This document shows, piece after piece, positions 25,771 to 34,157 of a DNA stretch of 64,000 nucleotides (position 1 is the stretch's first letter; every line of letters begins with the position of its first letter). A program made the position numbers and the translations under genes. Source of the stretch: Candidatus Saccharimonadota bacterium (lineage in GTDB: Bacteria > Patescibacteriota > Saccharimonadia > Saccharimonadales > Saccharimonadaceae). The notes under the pieces are model-generated. The model was not told the origin of the DNA and made no database searches. It saw only the letters and a list, made by a program, of their open reading frames with translations. The stretch lies in assembly GCA_009783235.1 (NCBI GenBank), contig WRHN01000001.1, positions 148,046 to 212,045 of the forward strand. Direction: 5' to 3'.

Positions 25771-26886
25771 ATGGAAAGTACGCCCGTGCTAGGAGTTTCA
25801 GATGCAATAGCGGTGATTAACCAATCGCTGGAATACGCTTTTCCAGTGGTTCAAGTGGTCGGCGAAGTGGCTAGTTTTAAGATAAATCACGACAAATGGG
25901 TGTTTTTTAATCTGAAAGACGACGAAGGCTCGATAGGTTGCTTTATGAGCATTTTTAATCTGCGTGTGCAAATTGAAGATGGCATGAAAATCATGATAGT
26001 TGCAACGCCAAAATTGACGCAGTGGGGCAAGTTTTCTTTAACGGTGCAGCAAATTATGCCAGCGGGCGAAGGCAGTATAAAAAAATCTTTCGATCTGCTA
26101 CGGGCGAAACTGAACAAAGAAGGCTTATTTGTGCCAGAACGTAAGCGCACATTGCCGCGTCTGCCAGAGCGTATAGGCGTGATCTCGTCGGTAGAAGCCG
26201 CGGGCTACAAGGACTTCATAAAAATTGTTCAAGCGCGATTTGGCAATTTGGATATTAAGGTTTATCACACGTTGGTCCAGGGAGTAGACGCGCCAGAACA
26301 GATCATACAGGGTCTAGAATATTTTAACGGTCTGGCAGAACCGCCAGAGGTGATTTGCATTTTACGCGGTGGCGGTTCGACCGACGATTTAGCCGCTTTT
26401 AATGACGAGCCGCTAGTGCGAAAAATCGCCAGCTCGCGCGTACCAATTTTAACTGGCATTGGCCACGAAGTCGATACAACCATAGCAGATTTAGCGGCAG
26501 ATGTGCGCGCATCTACGCCGTCAAACGCAGCTGAGATTTTAGTGCCAGACGGGCATGCCCTAACCAGCGAAATAGTCGAAAAACATAAATTATTTAAGGC
26601 TATGTTTATTAGCCAATTAGACAAAAAAACAGCCGTTACCGATCAACAACTAGAGAGCATTCGTTTTAAAACTGAACAAATATTTTATACAACCCAGGCA
26701 GTTTTCAATAGCCTCAGCTCAGCCTTGAGAAGCTTAAATCCGGAGCTGGTATTGAAGCGTGGATACGCAATTATGCGTGGTGTCAACGGCGAACTTTTAA
26801 GAAGCCCTACTATTGGGCAGATGGTAAATATTGAAAATTTTGATAGAATAATAGAAGCAAAGGTAGAAAATGTCAGAAAAAAGTAA
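25771..26886 (+). CDS. xseA: Exodeoxyribonuclease VII large subunit
   Basis: This protein (371 aa from this start) has the N-terminal OB fold (VGEVASFKINHDKWVFFNLKDDEGSIGCFMS) and the catalytic domain with ERIGVISSVEAAGYKDFI, CILRGGGSTDDLAAFND and GIGHEVDTTIADLAAD. ExoVII degrades single-stranded DNA from both ends. It is shorter than the usual 440 aa; the coiled-coil region is reduced. ATG 25750 overlaps the recJ stop; ATG 25771 lies 7 nt after an internal TACAAT (25758-25763) and may serve a leaderless transcript. xseB overlaps the 3' end. Confidence 0.95.
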   Translation: MESTPVLGVSDAIAVINQSLEYAFPVVQVVGEVASFKINHDKWVFFNLKDDEGSIGCFMSIFNLRVQIEDGMKIMIVATPKLTQWGKFSLTVQQIMPAGEGSIKKSFDLLRAKLNKEGLFVPERKRTLPRLPERIGVISSVEAAGYKDFIKIVQARFGNLDIKVYHTLVQGVDAPEQIIQGLEYFNGLAEPPEVICILRGGGSTDDLAAFNDEPLVRKIASSRVPILTGIGHEVDTTIADLAADVRASTPSNAAEILVPDGHALTSEIVEKHKLFKAMFISQLDKKTAVTDQQLESIRFKTEQIFYTTQAVFNSLSSALRSLNPELVLKRGYAIMRGVNGELLRSPTIGQMVNIENFDRIIEAKVENVRKK

Positions 26887-27076
26887 AACTCTTAAGGAAT
26901 TGCTAGCAGATTTTGATGCGATTGTAACCTGGTTTGATCAGGGTGAAGATTTAGATGTTGAAGAAGCAATTTCTCGCTATGAAAAAGGTGCGGAGTTAGC
27001 GGCAATCATCGAGAAACAGCTCAAGCAAGCTAAAAATAAAATTGAGGTGGTAAATAAAAATGAGACCGACCTATAA
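26870..27076 (+). CDS. xseB: Exodeoxyribonuclease VII small subunit
   Basis: This 68-aa helical protein has the XseB pattern (LKELLADFDAIVTWFDQGEDLDVEEAISRYEKGAELAAIIEKQLKQAKNKIE). It binds the coiled coil of XseA. It overlaps the end of xseA by 17 nt and the start of the next gene, indicating one transcript. Length and context are typical. Confidence 0.95.
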   Translation: MSEKSKTLKELLADFDAIVTWFDQGEDLDVEEAISRYEKGAELAAIIEKQLKQAKNKIEVVNKNETDL

Positions 27077-28037
27077 GCAGTCTTGTAAAATCGACCCAAC
27101 GAAAATGGATTTTTCAGCGTTCGCGCGAAAAGACATAAGGGTGGAGCAATTCGACAGCGAAGAGTTGTACAACGCGGGCATTATCAGGCAGAAAAAAGGA
27201 ATATTGCAGATTATTACCGGCTTTATCAAGGGGCAAAAACACGGCGCAATCTGGGTTACGGCGGCTATTGCAATTGCAGCTATAGCAGCTATAGGTGTCG
27301 TTATGCCATTTATCTCTATATCGATTTCTATATTGATTTCTTTTCCAGCGGTGATTTTCTTGCTGCTGTATCTGTTGGGTTGGGTCGAGGAGGCCAGCCA
27401 AAGAATGCAGCTAAAGTGGCTGGAGTTTGCCAAACAAAACGGTTTTAAGTATCATATTGGCTCCACGGGCGACAATAACCCTAACGCGCTAGCTTTTAAT
27501 ATCGGTCATGGCGGAACAACTTCGCATATGTTAGGGCTCGACGATAGACTTTGCGTGGCGGAGTATACCTATAAAACGGAAGTCGGCGGGGAAACAGTGT
27601 GGCACCACTTTAATTTTGCTAGATTCAAATTGCACAACGATGTGCCGCATCTGGTTTTGGACTCCAAGTTTAGCGCCCTGCAAATTGAGGGCACAAAAGA
27701 AATTAGATTGGAGGGCAATTTCCATGAATATTTCTCTTTGTATGCCCCAGAGGGATTTCATATTGACGCGTTGCAGGTTTTTACGCCTGATGTGATGGCA
27801 AGGCTGTTAGATCAGGAGAAAAAATATGATATAGAATTGGTGGGTAGCGACCTGTATATTTATGATATGCGCCAGGGGTTGATTGAGTCAGAATTAACGG
27901 TCGGCGCTTTGGCGAACAATACAAAAGACAGGGAGCGACACAGTCAATTTATTAATTTTTTACGTAGTGCGATTGAGATAGCTAGCGAGATAGACGAACA
28001 AACCAATCGTTACGTTGCCGCCAGTAAAGAGCAATAA
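27060..28037 (+). CDS. Membrane protein, DUF3137-like
   Basis: This 325-aa protein has two hydrophobic segments at about residues 58-78 and 80-103, then a large soluble domain containing YTYKTEVGGETVWHHFNFARFKL, SKFSALQIEGTKEIRLEGNFHEYFSLYAPEGFHIDALQVFTPDVMARLL. This resembles DUF3137-type proteins of unknown function; I hold that match loosely. It starts inside the end of xseB (overlap 17 nt), so it belongs to the recJ-xse transcript. Its C-terminus is charged and helical. Confidence 0.65.
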   Translation: MRPTYKQSCKIDPTKMDFSAFARKDIRVEQFDSEELYNAGIIRQKKGILQIITGFIKGQKHGAIWVTAAIAIAAIAAIGVVMPFISISISILISFPAVIFLLLYLLGWVEEASQRMQLKWLEFAKQNGFKYHIGSTGDNNPNALAFNIGHGGTTSHMLGLDDRLCVAEYTYKTEVGGETVWHHFNFARFKLHNDVPHLVLDSKFSALQIEGTKEIRLEGNFHEYFSLYAPEGFHIDALQVFTPDVMARLLDQEKKYDIELVGSDLYIYDMRQGLIESELTVGALANNTKDRERHSQFINFLRSAIEIASEIDEQTNRYVAASKEQ

Positions 28038-28078
28038 AACCCTTGCAAAACGTTTTGCGCCTATGCTAAAATGTTGAC

Positions 28079-28798
28079 ATGAATCCATATGAGAACAACT
28101 ACGCTAAGCGGCGAGGTTTTCCGTTTGCTGTGCTAGCGGGCTTCTTGGCGTTTGTTGCTTTAGGGTTGGGTGGAGCGTCTATTTATTTGTACACAGAGAA
28201 AGAAGCTGCAAAAGATATAGTCGACGCTAGAGCTGGCGAGGCAACCGATTTAGCGCGGGCTCAGCAACTAGCCAAAGACCAACGAGAATTTGACAATTAC
28301 GTAGCGCAGACCACCAGGACTTTCGAGTCTAGTTCGGATTTTGGCTCTGTCAAATTTGAATATCCAAGGGAGTGGTCGGTTTATAACGACAAAAATGGTG
28401 GTCGCGATAGCAAAACTACGTATGAGGCATATTTTTCCCCAGGCGTGATTTCACCTGTTACCGACAGAAGGCTATTCGCGCATGCTTTGGAGCTGAGAAT
28501 TTTTGAGAGCACCGCTAAGGCTATAGAAGACAAATACGAGGGTTTTGTCAAAGGCGGATTCGTTAAGATTGAGGATTACGTCTTGGTCAATGAATACACT
28601 GCGCGCGAAAGCGAGACGGGCATCAGAGGTCAGAAATTTACTGGAAATATTTTGCGCCCGTACGGTAACGAAACAGCTTACGGCACGATGGTTCAGTTCG
28701 TGGTGCGCGACAAAGTTTTGCAACTTTACAGTATGCAACCAGCGCACTCTGAGGTGTTTAACAAGATGATTCTGAAAACGTTAAGGTGGACTAGGTAA
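28079..28798 (+). CDS. Membrane-anchored protein, paralogue A
   Basis: This 239-aa protein has one N-terminal membrane segment (about 16-40), a short helical linker and an extracellular domain with FGSVKFEYPREWSVYND near residue 85. The promoter is clear: TTGCAA (28043-28048), 18 bp, TAAAAT (28067-28072), and the ATG 6 nt later, so the mRNA should be leaderless. The next gene, overlapping by one base, has the same architecture (FGTIEFNYPLTWSVYQ), so the pair arose by tandem duplication. The fold may be PsbP-like; the function is unknown. Confidence 0.7.
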   Translation: MNPYENNYAKRRGFPFAVLAGFLAFVALGLGGASIYLYTEKEAAKDIVDARAGEATDLARAQQLAKDQREFDNYVAQTTRTFESSSDFGSVKFEYPREWSVYNDKNGGRDSKTTYEAYFSPGVISPVTDRRLFAHALELRIFESTAKAIEDKYEGFVKGGFVKIEDYVLVNEYTARESETGIRGQKFTGNILRPYGNETAYGTMVQFVVRDKVLQLYSMQPAHSEVFNKMILKTLRWTR

Positions 28799-29499
28799 TG
28801 AAAATATCCAAAATTCTCACAATATTTTTCGGTCTGTTGACGATTGTTGCGGGCATAGTTTTGGCCATAATGTTCGGCGAATACAGTCACTATAAAAATA
28901 ATCAAGAGGAAATTATCGAGTCCGCTGTTGCTGAAGCCATAGAAGATCAAATAGAACTGAACAAAGTTAATTTTTCTTGGGCCAGGAAGGGAACCAACTT
29001 AGCACAAGAATTTGGCGTCACCGACAAGATCAACAGCCCGCTTAAATACGCGTATTTTAGATCGCCAGAAAAATTTGGCACCATTGAATTTAATTATCCG
29101 TTGACCTGGAGCGTTTACCAAAAAAGTGACATGACTTCTGACACTCGCCAGGATAGATATGCCGTATATTTTGACGAATACATGGTAACTCCGACTGCCG
29201 AGGGCACTTCGCACGCTCTGCAAGTCATCGTCGAGGCAAGGTTGTACGAAGAAGTTTTACGAGGTTTTCAAAATAATATCAATGACGGGACGTTGAAAGC
29301 TACTTTGTACGTTGTGCCGAACCACGAGGGTGAAGATTACACTGGCGTGCGCCTGGACGGTAAATTAGAAAACGGCGCCTCGGGTATTTTGATATTGCTC
29401 AAGAGTCGCGAAAAAACCATGCACATACGATGTGATATAGAAGACAAATTGGAAGATTTTGAACAAATAATTTTACCAAGTTTTCAATTCATTCCTTAG
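28798..29499 (+). CDS. Membrane-anchored protein, paralogue B
   Basis: This 233-aa protein begins with a membrane segment at about 7-27 followed by a linker and the domain FGTIEFNYPLTWSVYQ. It matches paralogue A in order, length and the aromatic WSVY signature, with low overall identity, so the duplication is old. The TAATG junction with paralogue A indicates translational coupling. It is followed by a short gap and the kinase gene. Function is unknown; an outward-facing anchored domain is inferred. Confidence 0.7.
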   Translation: MKISKILTIFFGLLTIVAGIVLAIMFGEYSHYKNNQEEIIESAVAEAIEDQIELNKVNFSWARKGTNLAQEFGVTDKINSPLKYAYFRSPEKFGTIEFNYPLTWSVYQKSDMTSDTRQDRYAVYFDEYMVTPTAEGTSHALQVIVEARLYEEVLRGFQNNINDGTLKATLYVVPNHEGEDYTGVRLDGKLENGASGILILLKSREKTMHIRCDIEDKLEDFEQIILPSFQFIP

Positions 29500-29556
29500 C
29501 CTAAATTCTTATAAAAAAACTAAACTTAAGCGTAATAGGTTTGCTATACTTTAGAT

Positions 29557-30264
29557 ATGGACGAGCGAGGGAAGAAAGTTTTTGAATTGGCGCCGCTAAT
29601 TGTGGCAGCGCACGAGTTGAAGGCGCCTCTGGTTTTGCTGAGGCAACTTTCATTGCAGCTGGCTCGTGAATCTGATCCGGAAGTAGTCGCAGAAATTGCC
29701 CAAAGAATTCGTTTGACTTCTGAGCGATCGTTGCGGCTGGTGAATGGACTATCGAAAACAGCCAGACTAGAAGGCGCCATGTTCAAGTTGGAGCCAATTG
29801 TGGTCAATAATGTGGCGCACGAAGTGATAACAGAACTGGAGCCGTTGTCAACTGCGCTGGGACAGAAAATCGAAATTAAAACTCGTCAAAATGTTTTGGC
29901 AATAGGACATTTTGATCTGGTGCGCACTATATTGATGGGCTTGATTGACAACTCATTAATGAGCCATAAAACAGGCGATAAACCTATTGAAGTGAGGTTT
30001 CGTAACAGCGGTGAAAATCTGCAGATTTTGGTGCGTGATTTCGGTGAAATTATTGAGGCTAGTAGGTTGAAATCTCTGTCGTCTCGGCTTAATAGTGCTC
30101 CAACACCTTTGCCTAGTCGGCCAAATTCAACGGGTTTGGGGCTATTCGTTGCCGCGAAGTTTTCCGAATACATGAACGGAGGTTTGTCGGTGACGCGGCA
30201 TCGTCAAGGCGGCCTGACTTTTAAAGTTACGTTACCTGCTAGTAGGCAATTGAGTTTGATATGA
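29557..30264 (+). CDS. Soluble sensor histidine kinase
   Basis: This 235-aa protein has a dimerisation/phosphoacceptor H-box (AAHELKAPLVLLRQL) near residue 17, an N-box (MGLIDNSLMS), a weak G1 region (VRDFGEII) and a G2 box (STGLGLFVA). There is no membrane segment or sensor domain upstream of the H-box, so the signal must come through partners. A TATACT box ends 6 nt before the ATG (leaderless). It overlaps the next gene, a receiver, so they form a two-component pair. Output is unknown because the receiver has no DNA-binding domain. Confidence 0.85.
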   Translation: MDERGKKVFELAPLIVAAHELKAPLVLLRQLSLQLARESDPEVVAEIAQRIRLTSERSLRLVNGLSKTARLEGAMFKLEPIVVNNVAHEVITELEPLSTALGQKIEIKTRQNVLAIGHFDLVRTILMGLIDNSLMSHKTGDKPIEVRFRNSGENLQILVRDFGEIIEASRLKSLSSRLNSAPTPLPSRPNSTGLGLFVAAKFSEYMNGGLSVTRHRQGGLTFKVTLPASRQLSLI

Positions 30265-30620
30265 AGCGTGTGTTGATAGTAGATGACGATAAATGGTTTG
30301 CCGAGAGTGTCGGCAAGAGTTTAAAACATAAATTTAGAGTTGCGACAGTCGGCACGGCCGAGGCGGTTTTTCCGGCCATTGAAAAATTCAAGCCAGATTT
30401 TTTGTTGCTAGATTTGGTTTTGGGCGGCAAGAATGCCGTAACGTTTTTGAATGAATTTATCAGTTATGATGATCTGGACGGTGTGAAGATTGTGGTCATG
30501 TCTTCGGCGGCCAAAGATGTGTTACGTGAAGATTTGTTGCAAATAGGCGTGGCGGAAGTTTTGGACAAAACAGAAATCACGCCCGAAGCTTTGTGCCAGA
30601 CTTTAGAAACGTTGAAATAA
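30261..30620 (+). CDS. Single-domain response regulator
   Basis: This 119-aa receiver begins MKRVLIVDDDKWFAESVGKS (acidic pocket) and has the phospho-acceptor Asp in FLLLDLVLGGKN and the conserved Ser in VVMSSAA and Lys in LDKTEITP. It has no output domain. It overlaps the kinase gene by 4 nt. It may act by protein interaction or phosphorelay. A structured RNA lies downstream. Confidence 0.87.
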   Translation: MKRVLIVDDDKWFAESVGKSLKHKFRVATVGTAEAVFPAIEKFKPDFLLLDLVLGGKNAVTFLNEFISYDDLDGVKIVVMSSAAKDVLREDLLQIGVAEVLDKTEITPEALCQTLETLK

Positions 30621-30670
30621 ACAGAGTAACATTTTCTCAATAAGAAAATGCAATATTCCGCAAAATCTGA

Positions 30671-30815
30671 TATAATTAAAACGCTCAAACCTTAATAATT
30701 TTACAAGTAACACTTTTACGAGTGCTTAACGCAAAGATCAGCAGCCATGTGCGGCACTGATGCGCTAATCGTAAAAGTGTTAAGGTTTGAGCAACCCGTA
30801 TGTGGCTGCTTTTTT
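30671..30815 (+). ncRNA. Unassigned structured RNA / attenuator upstream of a glycosyltransferase gene
   Basis: An extended -10 box (TGATATAAT, 30668-30676) predicts a start near 30683. GCTCAAACCTTAA (30683-30695) pairs with TTAAGGTTTGAGC (30780-30792), ACACTTTTACGA (30710-30721) with TCGTAAAAGTGT (30769-30780), and ATCAG (30737-30741) with CTGAT (30757-30761). A competing helix pairs AGCAGCCATGTGCGG (30740-30754) with CCGTATGTGGCTGCT (30796-30810), 15 bp with G-U pairs, immediately followed by TTTTTT: a terminator. The two folds cannot easily coexist. It matches no family I know; it is either a small RNA gene or a cis-acting attenuator. Confidence 0.75.
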
Positions 30816-30853
30816 GGTAGCAACTCGGAAACGTCAATTTAATTAGGAGGATA

Positions 30854-31804
30854 ATGAAGAAAGTCGCAATTTTAATTCCTTGTTATAATGAAGAGCTCAC
30901 TGTTGGCAAGGTCGTCGATGATTTTAAGAAAGTGTTTTCCAAATATCCAGCTGAAACGACAATTTATGTGTACGACAACAACAGCAAAGATAAAACTGCC
31001 AAAATTGCGAAAAAGCACGGTGCGGTTGTACGGAGCGAGACTCGCCAAGGAAAAGGCAATGTCGTGCGAAGTATGTTTCGTGAAATTGATGCTGATTGTT
31101 ATATTATGGCGGATGGCGACGATACGAACTGCCCGTTTGGCGACAAAAAAACTGGTACAGTTTGTGCGACGGAAATCGCCGATCAAGTTTTGAATAATAA
31201 GGTCGACATGGTCGTTGGCCGCCGACATGAATATTTCGCTGAGACTGGCGACAAGAAGCTTGTTAATGGGCTGGGTAACAGACTTGTTACGAAATTAATT
31301 CAAAAGTTTTTCAAAACCGAAATCCAAGATATTCTGACTGGTTTTCGTGGATTTTCGCGCGGATTTGTCAAAACTTTCGCTGTGGACAAGGGCGGTTTCA
31401 CGCTCGAGACCGAGCTAACAATTCACGGCGCATACTATGATGTAAAGATGGTTGAGCTTGACACAACATATCGCGAACGACCAGACGGTAGTGAAAGTAA
31501 AATCACGCTCAAAGACGGCGTCAAGATTTTGTGGATGTTCACAACGCTTGTTTTAAACTATAAGCCGATTTTCTTTTGGGGCATTTGTGGGTTGGTAAGC
31601 ATTGTTATCGGTGTGTCGTTGGCGATTTCGCCGTTTATTGAGTTTTTCGAAACTGGGCTTGTGAACAAATTTCCAAGTTTAATTGTTTCTGTTCTGTTTA
31701 TCATTTTGGCATTTTTGTTTTGGACAGTTTCAATTATTGTCAAACTTGTCAACAAGAATAACAGACGACAATTCGAAACAAATTACAATTCATTCAATTG
31801 CTAG
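30854..31804 (+). CDS. Family 2 glycosyltransferase, membrane-anchored
   Basis: This 316-aa protein has a GT-A domain (ILIPCYNEELTVGKVVDDF, YDNNSKDKT, and the metal-binding MADGDDT) and two C-terminal membrane segments (about 235-258 and 272-297). It resembles DPM1/GtrB-type transferases that load a sugar on undecaprenyl phosphate. ATG 30854 follows TTAGGAGGAT. The next gene is GtrA-like, so the pair should make and flip a lipid-linked sugar for surface glycosylation. The structured RNA at 30683-30815 lies in its leader. Confidence 0.9.
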   Translation: MKKVAILIPCYNEELTVGKVVDDFKKVFSKYPAETTIYVYDNNSKDKTAKIAKKHGAVVRSETRQGKGNVVRSMFREIDADCYIMADGDDTNCPFGDKKTGTVCATEIADQVLNNKVDMVVGRRHEYFAETGDKKLVNGLGNRLVTKLIQKFFKTEIQDILTGFRGFSRGFVKTFAVDKGGFTLETELTIHGAYYDVKMVELDTTYRERPDGSESKITLKDGVKILWMFTTLVLNYKPIFFWGICGLVSIVIGVSLAISPFIEFFETGLVNKFPSLIVSVLFIILAFLFWTVSIIVKLVNKNNRRQFETNYNSFNC

Positions 31805-31818
31805 GATGGGCGACTAAA

Positions 31819-32259
31819 ATGAAAAAGCTCAACCAACACGCCGATAAGCTCCGCTTTTTAATTGTTGGCGCGTCTATGACTGTGCTCGATTTTGCTTTGA
31901 TGAATCTGGGGGTCTTTGCTGGGCTGAATCAAGTTCCGGCGAATCTGATATCGACAATCGTCGCGATGTTCTGTTCGTTTTTGTTGAATAAAAAATATAC
32001 TTTCAAATCTGACGGCAAAACAAAAAAGCAAATTACTCGCGAAATATTGGCCTTTTTTGTCTTTACTATTATCGGTTTGTGGGTGATCCAAACGGGCATT
32101 ATTTGGTCGGTACATCAGTTTGTGCCGAATTTCTTAAATAACCAATTCTTATTTGATAATTTCGCTAAGTGTTTCGCGACAATTTTTTCGATGACGTGGA
32201 ATTATTTTGCGTATAAGCATGTAGTTTTTAAGAAAGCTAATCAAATTGAAAAACAATGA
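31819..32259 (+). CDS. GtrA-family membrane protein
   Basis: This 146-aa protein has four membrane segments and the GtrA signature (KLRFLIVGASMTVLDFALMNL, FLLNKKYTFK, WNYFAYKHVVF). GtrA-like proteins are thought to flip undecaprenyl-linked sugars. ATG 31819 lies about 9 nt after GGATGGG; a TTG at 31798 overlapping the glycosyltransferase end is an alternative. It partners the preceding glycosyltransferase. Confidence 0.9.
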   Translation: MKKLNQHADKLRFLIVGASMTVLDFALMNLGVFAGLNQVPANLISTIVAMFCSFLLNKKYTFKSDGKTKKQITREILAFFVFTIIGLWVIQTGIIWSVHQFVPNFLNNQFLFDNFAKCFATIFSMTWNYFAYKHVVFKKANQIEKQ

Positions 32260-32302
32260 ACTACGGCTTTAAAAAGCGCGACTAATCTGATAAAATGATA
32301 TC

Positions 32303-32980
32303 ATGAATGCGCTCAGGACTGACGGTATAATCCTCGCGCGCACCAACTTTGGCGAAGCGGATAGAATTTTAAAGGTGCTAACTCCTAGAGACGGCGTGAT
32401 GTCGGTGATGGCCAAATCTGTGCGCAAAGAAGGTGCCAAGCTAGCTGGCAAAATAGAGTTGTTCGCGGTTTGCGATCTGAATCTGCACATCGGACGCAGC
32501 AGTTTGTCGACGTTAACTGGTGCTAAAATCAAGCAATTTTTCAGCCAAATATTAGTTGAGTACGATAGGCTGCAGTTTGGCTATGACGTTTTGAAATCTA
32601 TCAATAAATCGGTCGAAACTATAGCCGAACAGGAATTTTACAATTTGCTGCTGTCGACACTGCAATCTTTGGACGATCTTGAAATACCGCTAAGTTTGTG
32701 CCAGGTTTGGTTTTATTTACACCTGGCGAACATCCTCGGGCTTGGTTTAAACACCGCAACGGACGTCAACGGTATGAAATTGGTCGAAGGTGGCAATTAC
32801 GATTTCGATGCATATGATCAAGTTTTTATTTTTAATAACAGCGGTCAATATACTACCGAGCACATTAAATTTTTGCGAGTATTGGCGCAAAATCAACTTG
32901 ATGTGGTTTGTAAAATTAAAGGAGCTGCCGTTTTAGCGGACGACTGTTTGGCGATAGCTTTGGCGGTGGCGAAAATATGA
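32303..32980 (+). CDS. recO: DNA repair protein RecO
   Basis: This 225-aa protein has the RecO N-terminal OB fold (RTDGIILARTNFGEADRILKVLTPRDGVMSVMAKSVRK) and the helical C-terminal domain (LCQVWFYLHLANILGLGLN). RecO anneals DNA and loads RecA with RecR. The usual zinc-finger cysteines are missing, as in some small-genome forms. TAAAAT ends 6 nt before the ATG (leaderless). It overlaps the next gene (ATGA). Confidence 0.93.
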   Translation: MNALRTDGIILARTNFGEADRILKVLTPRDGVMSVMAKSVRKEGAKLAGKIELFAVCDLNLHIGRSSLSTLTGAKIKQFFSQILVEYDRLQFGYDVLKSINKSVETIAEQEFYNLLLSTLQSLDDLEIPLSLCQVWFYLHLANILGLGLNTATDVNGMKLVEGGNYDFDAYDQVFIFNNSGQYTTEHIKFLRVLAQNQLDVVCKIKGAAVLADDCLAIALAVAKI

Positions 32981-33717
32981 GTATGGAGCTAAAATCTCGC
33001 TCGTTCAAGCTAGAAAGCGCGGTGATATTATTGGCGGCGCTCGTGTTGTTAGCAACGGCTTTTTTGCTGGCGCTTTATTTGAGAACTGAACGACAGAATG
33101 CTGAACTATCTTGGCGCAGCGATACGCTAACTGACCCAGTCGTGCCGGTAGATTCGTCGTCCAGCGATTATCCTAAGCTCATGTTCTATAAAGACGGCGT
33201 TTTGGTGGTCAATAAAAAACACGGTTTGCCGTCGGACTACAGTCCTGGCGAGAACGAAGAGGCGTTAGCTAGCCTCAAAAATCTAATTGCCGCTGGTCGG
33301 GCCGCTGGTGTTGATCTAATTAATTCTTGGAGCGGTTTTCGATCTTATGAGACGCAGGCGCTACTTTATAGTTCGTACGTGGCCCAAGACGGAGTAGCTT
33401 TGGTAGACACTTATTCTGCGCGTCCGGGGTTCTCTGAACATCAAACTGGTCTAGCCTTTGACTTGAAAGACAGCACGGGCGACTTGTATCGTATTGGCGA
33501 TTCGACATATGACCCAGCGACTGACTGGGTGGCTTTGCACGCGCACGAGTATGGGTTTATCGTGCGTTATTTTGACGCCACGCAAGCTATCACGGGCTAT
33601 GGCGGTGAACCTTGGCATTTGCGATATCTTGGCATTGACTTGGCGGGCGCAGTGTACAATTCCGGACTGACACTTGAGGAATATTTAGGGGTGCCGGGCG
33701 GTGGCTACGTTGATTAG
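32977..33717 (+). CDS. VanY-type D-alanyl-D-alanine carboxypeptidase
   Basis: This 246-aa protein has an N-terminal membrane anchor (about 14-33) and an M15B peptidase domain: WSGFRSYETQALLY, ARPGFSEHQTGLAFDL (His and Asp zinc ligands) and GEPWHLRYLG (third ligand). It trims the terminal D-Ala of peptidoglycan peptides outside the membrane. It overlaps recO by 4 nt; a second ATG at 32983 is possible. Confidence 0.92.
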   Translation: MSMELKSRSFKLESAVILLAALVLLATAFLLALYLRTERQNAELSWRSDTLTDPVVPVDSSSSDYPKLMFYKDGVLVVNKKHGLPSDYSPGENEEALASLKNLIAAGRAAGVDLINSWSGFRSYETQALLYSSYVAQDGVALVDTYSARPGFSEHQTGLAFDLKDSTGDLYRIGDSTYDPATDWVALHAHEYGFIVRYFDATQAITGYGGEPWHLRYLGIDLAGAVYNSGLTLEEYLGVPGGGYVD

Positions 33718-33815
33718 CTGAGGCGTAAATTAAACGGCAAACACATTAAAGCTCGCAATATTCAAAACGAATACATTTTGTGCTACAATGCTAATTACAC
33801 AAAAGGAGGAAAGAG

Positions 33816-34157
33816 ATGGGAAACATTTCATCGAAAAATTACCAGTTGAGCGACAAAGAAAAAACGGCAATTCGTGTCAAGGTCGCAAAGATAATTGGAT
33901 TTCTACCGCGACACGCTAAAAAATCTGCTGATATGAGCGTTAATGTAGAGCGTGCGGTCAAAGGCGCAAAAAAGATCAACGCGGAAATTATTTTAAAAGT
34001 ACCAGGTAAAAAAGACCTAGTGGCTAAGGCGAACTCAGAGCGCATGATTGATGCTTTTGAGTTAGCAGAAAATAAAATCAAGCGGCAAATCCACAGATAC
34101 AAAGACGAGACTAAACGTCGACCGAACATTTTGCGTCGATTGCTCAGGAAGCGCTAG
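33816..34157 (+). CDS. Ribosome hibernation promoting factor-like protein
   Basis: This 113-aa basic protein resembles the short HPF/RaiA family: residues 60-95 (KINAEIILKVPGKKDLVAK, then ERMIDAFELAENKIKRQIHRYKDE) match the beta-strand and final helix of the fold, including the RQIHRYK end. HPF binds the 30S subunit and silences ribosomes in stationary phase. ATG 33816 follows AAAAGGAGGAAAG, a strong SD. The LOG-family gene begins at the next base. The N-terminus is divergent, so identification is probable rather than certain. Confidence 0.78.
   Translation: MGNISSKNYQLSDKEKTAIRVKVAKIIGFLPRHAKKSADMSVNVERAVKGAKKINAEIILKVPGKKDLVAKANSERMIDAFELAENKIKRQIHRYKDETKRRPNILRRLLRKR

Noticed and set aside
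30683..30815. SRP (4.5S) RNA, suggested by AGCAGCCA in a long hairpin
   Set aside because: The conserved GGAA tetraloop and the asymmetric loop partner are absent, and AGCAGCCA pairs with the terminator strand instead.
30683..30815. 6S RNA
   Set aside because: The rod is only about 110 nt and lacks the large symmetric central bubble; the competing terminator helix is not a 6S feature.
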